Source: Flavobacterium psychrophilum (lineage in GTDB: Bacteria > Bacteroidota > Bacteroidia > Flavobacteriales > Flavobacteriaceae). From it: a DNA stretch of 5,240 nucleotides. The notes below the pieces were generated by a model. It did no database searches and was not told the origin of the DNA. It worked only from the letters and a program-made list of their open reading frames with translations. The position numbers and the translations under genes are program-made. Shown here piece after piece: positions 1-5,240 of this stretch. How positions within the stretch are numbered: the first letter of the stretch is position 1; each line of letters begins with the position of its first letter. The stretch covers positions 1 through 5,240 of the forward strand of contig DYPB01000131.1 in NCBI GenBank assembly GCA_020720185.1, in the 5' to 3' direction.

Positions 1-127
1 TACAGGTTAGAATGCGCAGGGGGACTTTATAAACATTCGCAGTAGTGGCGGGGGTATTTAGTCGATGCGATGTTATCGTTTTCTTTTTTATTCATTATCA
101 ATCCGTTAAAAGACAATCTTTGTAATT
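1..127. other. Non-coding region downstream of the operon with a G-rich patch
   Basis: No credible gene is seen here. Bases 1-66 are clearly richer in G than the rest of the window. They contain two imperfect direct units offset by 31 bases: 14-29 and 45-60 share a GGGGG core and TTTA end, with 11 of 16 positions identical. The remainder, up to the stop of the DndE-ATPase gene at 128, is AT-rich. A strong intrinsic terminator is not evident; the only hairpin near the stop (109-121) has a five-base-pair A/T-rich stem. Confidence 0.5.
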
Positions 128-1711
128 TTAAGAACTTATAAATTGTTTTAATTCAAATAATTCAACTTTATCAAATTCCTTTATATTTGAAATTGCACCT
201 GCTTTTACTGTTTCAATTTTTTCCAAACTCAGTTTTGCTTTTTTAATTTCCTTTTCGCTTAAAAGCCCAAGAAATTTTGCAATTGCTTTTACATTAATAT
301 CTTTAATTTTAAGTAAAAATGCTAAATTACACATTGTTGAAAAATCAAAACTCGGTTGATTAAATTCTTCAATGCCTTGTGATAATAAAATTACAGAAAC
401 GCCTTGTGAGCGTATTTCACGCAACATTTTTTCTAAAATACTCTGGGATTTTCGGTCCTTAAATATTACATGAGCTTCATCAATTAGTAAAACGTATCTT
501 AATGCAATTTTTCCATTTTCAAAGGGTGCTTTTTCCATGTTCATAAATACGTTGTAAATGTAATTGATAATCAAAAATGTAGCTGTAAATTGTACAGGTG
601 TCGGCAAATCGCCTGAAAGCGACAAATAGTAATTTTTATTTATAAAACTTTCAAGAGGATTTACTTTTGTTTGGAATAAATTTAGTTCCTGCAAACTGTT
701 TAAAATGCCTGTCAATCTACTTGTTTTGCCGTCTTCGGCTGTAATTACGTTTTCGTAAATTTCTTTGAAAGAAGGATATTCACCGTTTGTTTTATTTTCA
801 AAAGCGTCTTTAACTGCTTGTTTCAGTGTTTGTTCTTTATTTTCGCCAATATTGCCGTATTTTGCAATTATATCAACAAATTTATTTATGCCAAGTATTC
901 TATCTTTTTGGTTTATTGTATCAATAAATGCAAGTGGATTTAATGGAAATGTTTTTTCTGTTATGTTTATATAATTAGTCTTTGTTTGCTCAAAAAATGG
1001 TTTGTAAAAATTACTGTTTTCACCTCCTTTCTTAAGTCCCTTAAAATCAAGGTACAAAAATTTAACTTGTTCGTTGGATTTTATATGAAATTGACGAAGT
1101 AATTCTAATGCAAATTGAGTTTTTCCTGACCCTGATTCTCCTGCTACTGCAATATGACAGTTATTATATTTATTTGTGTCGTTTATGTCAATTGTTATAA
1201 CTTCTCCGTTGTCGTTTCTTTTACCAATGTCTAAACGTAATAAACCGTTAAAAAATTCTTTATGAACTGTTTGATTTTTATTTTGAACTGCGTCTAAACT
1301 TACTTCTGTATCTTCCAAAGTTTCAATGCCTGTTTCAAGGTGTTTCATGAGAAAATCAAACATCGGATAATTTGGGTTGTCAAGAAAAATTTTGTCAATA
1401 AGTTGTAAACCGTCGTCAAGATGTAATTTAAAATACTTTGGCAAATCTGGGCTTGATGCTGGAATATCATAATGTTTGCACATTAACGCAACGTAGAAAT
1501 TTTTATACTTTCCAAGCAAAGTATGTTCTTTATATTCCTTTCCGTCTTTTATACTCGAAATATCTTTAATTTCTAAGTGTCGGTTTTTGGCAAGTGAATA
1601 ATTTATTGCAATTCGAGCAATTATATTTTGTTCAGAAATTGCCAATTTTGAAGTCAATCGTTGAACAACTTCTTTATTTTCTGCTGATGTGGTTATATTT
1701 ATTAGTAACAT
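128..1711 (-). CDS. DndE domain fused to a HerA/FtsK-like DNA-translocase ATPase
   Basis: This 527 aa protein has two parts. Residues 1-110 resemble the whole of DndE, the small phosphorothioation subunit reported to bind nicked double-stranded DNA. NIIARIAINYSL is at 29-40, KEYKEHTLLGKYKNFYVAL at 58-76 and LHLDDGLQLI at 96-105, in the order expected for that family. After a polar linker (about 111-155), residues 156-515 form a RecA-fold motor of the HerA/FtsK/VirB4 type. It has Walker A GESGSGKT at 191-198 (K197), KFLYLDFKG at 217-225, Walker B VLLIDEAH at 407-414 (D411, E412), an arginine-finger-like REIRSQG at 431-437 and an ILLSQ sensor-like strand at 441-445. No signal peptide or clear membrane segment is visible, so a cytoplasmic location is expected. 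The ATG lies one base after the dndD stop (TAATATG), which points to translational coupling. Usual DndE proteins are about 110-120 residues, so the roughly 400 extra residues are the odd feature. The DndE assignment rests on family resemblance by eye and is less certain than the ATPase call. The ATPase could serve modification, or stand in for the DndH-type restriction ATPase. Confidence 0.85.
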   Translation of the reverse strand: MLLINITTSAENKEVVQRLTSKLAISEQNIIARIAINYSLAKNRHLEIKDISSIKDGKEYKEHTLLGKYKNFYVALMCKHYDIPASSPDLPKYFKLHLDDGLQLIDKIFLDNPNYPMFDFLMKHLETGIETLEDTEVSLDAVQNKNQTVHKEFFNGLLRLDIGKRNDNGEVITIDINDTNKYNNCHIAVAGESGSGKTQFALELLRQFHIKSNEQVKFLYLDFKGLKKGGENSNFYKPFFEQTKTNYINITEKTFPLNPLAFIDTINQKDRILGINKFVDIIAKYGNIGENKEQTLKQAVKDAFENKTNGEYPSFKEIYENVITAEDGKTSRLTGILNSLQELNLFQTKVNPLESFINKNYYLSLSGDLPTPVQFTATFLIINYIYNVFMNMEKAPFENGKIALRYVLLIDEAHVIFKDRKSQSILEKMLREIRSQGVSVILLSQGIEEFNQPSFDFSTMCNLAFLLKIKDINVKAIAKFLGLLSEKEIKKAKLSLEKIETVKAGAISNIKEFDKVELFELKQFISS

Positions 1712-1712
1712 A

Positions 1713-3794
1713 TTATTTCATTAATTCGTTTATTTCAACACGTTTAAACTCTGATTTATCAGGATTGATGTTTTCAATTAAATAGGATTTGGAAATTGCT
1801 GGTTGTAACAGTTGAAATTCTTTAAATGTTAATTCTTTGTTTAACAATGGGAAAATAACAACCTGCTCTGAAACATTTGGATAAAAATTTCTGATAATGT
1901 TCTCAGAATGTGTTTCGTCAAATTTTTGCATTGGACTGTCAATAAAAACTGGAAAGCTAATTTCAGATTCTTCTACTAAACTTTTTAGTAGGGAAGAAGC
2001 ATAAATTTGTTGTTGCCCTTTTGAAATACTGTCTTTGCTAATTTCTTCTTTCCTTTTGTTAAACAGCAAGATATCAACGTAATCATTTGTAATATCAACT
2101 CTTACGTTATCAATCAAATCCATGTGCAGCAAACTTTTTAAGTTTTTCAGAATGCTTTTTTCTAATGATACTTTTTTCTCATTTTGAAAATTCATGGTAA
2201 ACGTATTTAGCTGATTTATTAGCGTTTTATATATTTCGCCTTTCTCTTTTTGATTATCCGAAATCTTGATTTTTTCCGATAATTTGTTAGATTCTTTAAG
2301 AATTCTGACATTTTCGCCTTCTAATCTTTCAATTTCTTTTTTAAGACTTCCGACTTTTTCAATTAATAAATCTCGTTTTTCGGATAATTCTTTTTTCTGT
2401 TGTCGAAGTTCTTTAATATGTTCGTCTTGCAAATTGCTTTCTGCTTCCTTGATCTGTCTTTCTAAAACGGTTAATTGATAAGTAGAATTTACATAATCGT
2501 TACTTATCATCTTTAATTGCTCTTTAAAAGACAAACGTAAATGATTTATTAAATTGTCCAAATCTCTTTTTTCGTTTTCAGAAAATTGCAACAGTGGTTC
2601 AAAACCAATAGGTAAATTATCTTTTGAATCGTATAAATGTTCTTTTATTAATTCACGAATTGTACTATTATAAAATTCTTGTGTTTTTACAGGAATTACA
2701 AATTCTTGTCCTGTTTTGCTGGTTTCTTTTTCTCTTAAATCGTTTAGTTTGTTGATTATTTTTTCGGTTTTTTGTTCGATGTTGTCGATATTGAATTTTT
2801 TCTCTTTATACTCCTTTTCTAAATGAAGTTGCTTCGCAACTTCCATCACTTTATTTCCTGCGATACCAAAGGGAACATACTCATAAAGTTTTGATAAATC
2901 ATCTTTTAAGGTTCTTATCTTATTTTCAGCATTAATTCTGACAGTTTTCATTTCTTCAAATTCGCTGTCAGAAATTGTATGCCCAAAATGTACAAGTTTT
3001 GATTGAATTTGGTCTATTTGATACGCAAGAAGATTTATCTCTTCGGTTAATTCTTCTATTTCGTTTGAATTTTTCTCTAAAATTAACTTATTATTTTCAA
3101 TTTGTTGTTTTAATTCGTTTAGTTTTATACGTTCTTCCGTTGTTGCAGACTCTTTTTTCAAGTTGTTTAGCAATTCTTTTAGCTTATTTTTAAGGTCTTC
3201 GTATTTTTTTATTCCCAAAACTTCGGAATAGGCTTTGCTTAGTTCCTTTTTTTGTTCGGAAGTGTGGATTGTAGCAAGCGAAATTATTTTTTCAGCGTCG
3301 AAGAAAAAGAATTTGGCAATCTCTCTTGGCAAAATAAAATCAGTTATGAATTTTTCATAGCCGTATTCTCTTGTAATTTCGCTTTTTACGCTATTAATTA
3401 AAATTTCAACTTCTTCTTTCCTTGTTAGTGTGTCATACGAACGAATAATTTTTAATTCTTTTGTAGGCATTTCAATCGGTAAATCAACGTCAATAAATGA
3501 AACAGAAACAAAAAATTTATTTTCACCTTCGGATTTTGCAAGTCTGTTTATAGAATTGCTTATATAGGCTTCATAATTTCCTTGACTTGAAATTTCATCG
3601 GCATACAATTTATCAACTTGTTGCATTAAACGACCATATAAACACCAAACAAGTGACATTAAAAAAGTAGTTTTACCATAACCGTTTTTACCGCTTATAA
3701 TAATCATATTTTTGTCATTATCTGGCAATAAATCAATTACATTCGTGCCTTTGTAAATACGAAAATTATTTAGTTCTATTTCTTTAATTTTCAT
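1713..3794 (-). CDS. dndD: DNA phosphorothioation protein DndD (SMC/Rad50-like ATPase)
   Basis: DndD is the ATPase partner of DndC, an ABC/SMC-type protein believed to act on DNA structure during sulfur incorporation. From the chosen ATG (693 aa) the N-terminal head starts with MKIKEIELNNFRIYKG and has Walker A GKNGYGKT at residues 35-42. A FFFFDAEKI motif at 162-170 resembles the F-F-D-G/A-E block typical of DndD. Charged heptad-like coiled-coil stretches follow at about 195-270, 280-355 and 440-545. The C-terminal head half has the ABC signature SKGQQQ at 591-596, Walker B ending FPVFIDSP (D619) and a D-loop-like FDETH at 625-629. The only cysteine is C51, so there is no CxxC zinc hook in the middle. 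A TTG at 3803 would extend the protein by three residues (696 aa). The ATG at 3794 is preferred because a purine-rich AAAAGAAG lies nine bases upstream of it but directly abuts the TTG. The gene overlaps the dndC end and stops one base before the next start, so the three are very probably co-translated. Confidence 0.93.
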   Translation of the reverse strand: MKIKEIELNNFRIYKGTNVIDLLPDNDKNMIIISGKNGYGKTTFLMSLVWCLYGRLMQQVDKLYADEISSQGNYEAYISNSINRLAKSEGENKFFVSVSFIDVDLPIEMPTKELKIIRSYDTLTRKEEVEILINSVKSEITREYGYEKFITDFILPREIAKFFFFDAEKIISLATIHTSEQKKELSKAYSEVLGIKKYEDLKNKLKELLNNLKKESATTEERIKLNELKQQIENNKLILEKNSNEIEELTEEINLLAYQIDQIQSKLVHFGHTISDSEFEEMKTVRINAENKIRTLKDDLSKLYEYVPFGIAGNKVMEVAKQLHLEKEYKEKKFNIDNIEQKTEKIINKLNDLREKETSKTGQEFVIPVKTQEFYNSTIRELIKEHLYDSKDNLPIGFEPLLQFSENEKRDLDNLINHLRLSFKEQLKMISNDYVNSTYQLTVLERQIKEAESNLQDEHIKELRQQKKELSEKRDLLIEKVGSLKKEIERLEGENVRILKESNKLSEKIKISDNQKEKGEIYKTLINQLNTFTMNFQNEKKVSLEKSILKNLKSLLHMDLIDNVRVDITNDYVDILLFNKRKEEISKDSISKGQQQIYASSLLKSLVEESEISFPVFIDSPMQKFDETHSENIIRNFYPNVSEQVVIFPLLNKELTFKEFQLLQPAISKSYLIENINPDKSEFKRVEINELMK
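2825..2843. repeat. Perfect inverted repeat (8-bp stems, 3-base loop) inside dndD
   Basis: GAAGTTGC at 2825-2832 and GCAACTTC at 2836-2843 are exact reverse complements separated by TTC. On the dndD coding strand the apex reads GCGAAGC, a sequence known to fold as an unusually stable DNA mini-hairpin. It encodes EVAKQL near residues 318-323, in the helical region of DndD. Whether it has a role or is coincidental cannot be decided from one copy. Confidence 0.6.
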
Positions 3795-5115
3795 TGTTGT
3801 CAACTTCTTTTAAAAATTCTTCAATTCTTGTTTCAATGCCCGATTTTAAACCAACTTTATTAACCATTAAGTCTTTTGTCTTTTGAATTTTTAGTAAATC
3901 TTCTATTAATTCAAAATGTGCCGGTGTTTCTTCAACTGCACTTTTGAGCAAGTCTTTTTCTTGTTTCGTTTTCTCACTATGATTTTTCATATTCAATTCC
4001 TTTTGAAAAATTTTATTATATATGTCTGCAACTTTTGTCGTATAAAATTTATCACGATACCAATATACTTGAATTGCAACAAGTTCTTGATGTGAAATTA
4101 ATTCTATTTGTGGGTGTGTTTTTTGAATCTCTTTTTGTGCTGTTAAAACTTGTTCCAACACTTTGGCTCTGTAAGTGAGTTCATAGGGTCCACCATTTGC
4201 TAGTTCTTGTCCGTTTCGTCTTATATCTTGTCGGTTTGCAGGAATATTCCGTTCTTCATGTAATGATTTTCGAACATCGTATAATGGTTGTAGCCAATCG
4301 TATCCGTTTCTTATTAATGCAGATGTAGATTTATCTTCTTTAACCACAGTACAAACCCAGCACCCAAAACGACTTTGACCGCAAGAAGGTGAATTTCTAT
4401 CTGTTACCATCGTGGGGCATTCATAGTCATCTGCGCTTGCATCGGAATAAATATTAAAAAGTGTTTTATTATCTGCTTTCCAAGGTGATAGAACAGAGTT
4501 AATGTAACCCCACACTTCTTCTGCAACAAGACTTTTTATAGGTAAATATACATAAGCATTTTTTAATGTCGAATGTTCGGAAAGTCTGTTTCCTTTAATT
4601 TCGTGATTTTTAATCGTTTTTGCGCGGCTCGAACTCTCTGCACTTCGAGTTCCAAGGATTACAATCGCTTGTTGCCGTTCTTTTAAAATGCTTTTTATAT
4701 AATTTGAAGTTGGGTCAATCTTTAAACGCTCAGTACACCAACGAAATTGATTATTTGGTGCAGGATAACCAAGACCAACTAATTTAATCCAAAATGTTTC
4801 ATCTAAAGGCGGAACACTTTTATGAACAAAAATTGGTAAGCTTTGTTTTGTCGCTTCTGTTTGAATTTTATACAAAACATTGTTTACATATTGCTCAATA
4901 ATTGGATTTTCAACAAGCGTATCATTACATACAACATGAATATCTCTAATTCTATCGTTTCGGTCGATTTTTAAAAGTGCATTCCATATTAATTGTAGAA
5001 CAGCTGTCGAATCTTTACCGCCGCTAAATCCCACAATCCAAGGACTCGTTTTATTCTCGTCGTGTAAATATTGGTCAATTATCTCATTTTCAATATAGTT
5101 TATTTTTGGAGACAT
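3784..5115 (-). CDS. dndC: DNA phosphorothioation protein DndC (PAPS reductase-like ATP pyrophosphatase, Fe-S)
   Basis: DndC is the catalytic core of DNA phosphorothioation. The family uses ATP-pyrophosphatase chemistry and a 4Fe-4S cluster to replace a non-bridging backbone oxygen with sulfur passed on from a cysteine desulfurase. Numbered from the chosen ATG (443 aa), the PP-loop SGGKDST is at residues 31-37, NDTLVENP at 64-71, the FWIKLVGLGYPAP block at 108-120, FRWCTERLKI at 124-133 and LGTRSAES at 154-161. Four cysteines, C233, C245, C252 and C255 (C-X11-C-X6-C-X2-C, within SCGQSRFGCWVCTVV), are the expected cluster ligands, with C127 as an additional conserved cysteine. The length is normal for the family. 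An in-frame TTG at 5136 would add seven residues (450 aa). I prefer the ATG at 5115 because the TTG would lie only a few bases from the predicted transcription start. It is the first gene of the operon and overlaps dndD by 11 bases. Other PAPS-reductase relatives are unlikely given the DndC-specific cysteine block and the dndD neighbour. Confidence 0.95.
   Translation of the reverse strand: MSPKINYIENEIIDQYLHDENKTSPWIVGFSGGKDSTAVLQLIWNALLKIDRNDRIRDIHVVCNDTLVENPIIEQYVNNVLYKIQTEATKQSLPIFVHKSVPPLDETFWIKLVGLGYPAPNNQFRWCTERLKIDPTSNYIKSILKERQQAIVILGTRSAESSSRAKTIKNHEIKGNRLSEHSTLKNAYVYLPIKSLVAEEVWGYINSVLSPWKADNKTLFNIYSDASADDYECPTMVTDRNSPSCGQSRFGCWVCTVVKEDKSTSALIRNGYDWLQPLYDVRKSLHEERNIPANRQDIRRNGQELANGGPYELTYRAKVLEQVLTAQKEIQKTHPQIELISHQELVAIQVYWYRDKFYTTKVADIYNKIFQKELNMKNHSEKTKQEKDLLKSAVEETPAHFELIEDLLKIQKTKDLMVNKVGLKSGIETRIEEFLKEVDNNEN
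3804..3811 (-). promoter_or_regulatory. Purine-rich ribosome binding site deciding the dndD start
   Basis: AAAAGAAG, inside the 3' end of dndC, is nine bases upstream of the ATG at 3794 and immediately adjacent to the alternative TTG at 3803. If it has any ribosome-binding role, only the ATG is correctly spaced. Bacteroidota rely little on Shine-Dalgarno pairing, so this is supportive rather than decisive. Confidence 0.35.
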
Positions 5116-5240
5116 ATATATATTTTTTAAGTTCAATTTAATTTTGCAAATCTATCATTTATTTTTGAATCGGTATTGCAAAGGACGCTAATGAAACATT
5201 TAGGGTAATTGGTAAAGCACTAAAAGTGAAAATTTTTGAA
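5116..5240. other. Upstream region of dndC up to the window edge
   Basis: This short stretch holds the dndC leader and the candidate promoter. Two frames stay open to the right edge. One is on the minus strand and would end with a TAA at 5161-5159 after 26 codons. The other is on the plus strand and is open from 5169, with a possible GTG start at 5226 and no ATG. Neither can be assigned from the bases available. Confidence 0.3.
5147..5182 (-). promoter_or_regulatory. Candidate Bacteroidota-type promoter for the dnd operon
   Basis: Read on the minus strand, TAGATTTG at 5154-5147 matches the Bacteroidota -7 consensus TAnnTTTG at every fixed position. A TTTG at 5182-5179 could be the -33 element, but its spacing of 24 bases is longer than usual, so that half is weak. 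The implied transcription start near 5140 gives a leader of about 25 bases to the dndC ATG at 5115. That distance argues against the TTG at 5136 as the start. TAnnTTTG can occur by chance in AT-rich DNA. Confidence 0.45.

Noticed and set aside
27..95. Minus-strand frame of 22 codons starting ATG at 95
   Set aside because: Too short, runs into the G-rich patch, and no family resemblance; most likely chance.
109..121. AAAGA/TCTTT hairpin just after the last stop codon as a terminator
   Set aside because: Only five A/T-rich base pairs with no strong U-tract, too weak to call an intrinsic terminator.
765..974. Plus-strand open frame of 69 codons
   Set aside because: It lies antisense within the ATPase part of the DndE fusion gene and has hydrophobic low-complexity translation typical of a shadow of AT-rich coding DNA.
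1594..1785. Plus-strand open frame of 63 codons with hydrophobic stretch
   Set aside because: It spans the dndD/dndE-ATPase junction antisense to two well-supported genes; no start signal or recognisable domain.
2266..2478. Plus-strand open frame of 70 codons
   Set aside because: Serine/leucine-rich antisense shadow of the DndD coiled coil.
2975..3193. Plus-strand open frame of 72 codons
   Set aside because: Leucine/phenylalanine-rich antisense shadow of the DndD coiled coil; resembles a membrane protein only because of complementing Lys/Glu codons.
4631..4652. Inverted repeat GAACTC/GAGTTC inside dndC
   Set aside because: Six-base arms with a ten-base loop within the conserved TRSAES coding block; expected by chance and constrained by protein sequence.

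Overview
The window carries one compact minus-strand operon of three genes that looks like a DNA phosphorothioation (Dnd) modification module. Transcription runs from right to left: dndC (start near 5115), dndD (start near 3794), then a dndE homologue fused to a HerA/FtsK-like ATPase (start 1711, stop at 128). All three proteins are full length and intact. Two short non-coding stretches flank the operon, about 125 bases on each side. The plus-strand open frames inside the genes look like shadows.

The organism is most likely a member of the Bacteroidota. The sequence is strongly AT-rich by eye. The first gene has an A/T-rich leader with no Shine-Dalgarno sequence. A perfect TAnnTTTG element, the Bacteroidota -7 promoter consensus, lies at a suitable distance upstream of dndC. 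This is inference from sequence style; no marker gene is present.

How the genes should work together: DndC is an ATP-pyrophosphatase/PAPS-reductase-like Fe-S enzyme expected to activate the DNA backbone and insert sulfur. DndD is an SMC/Rad50-like ATPase thought to open or sense DNA structure. DndE is a small protein reported to bind nicked DNA. The sulfur donor enzyme DndA is absent here, so a housekeeping IscS-type cysteine desulfurase, or a dndA elsewhere, would have to supply sulfur. No dndB-type regulator and no restriction genes (dndFGH/dptFGH or pbeABCD) are visible, though they could lie just outside.

The most unusual point is the third gene. Instead of a stand-alone DndE of about 110-120 residues, the DndE domain (residues about 1-110) continues without interruption into a motor ATPase with Walker A, Walker B (DEAH) and an arginine-finger-like motif. 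This suggests a variant phosphorothioation machine in which the DNA-binding DndE subunit is physically tied to a hexameric DNA translocase.
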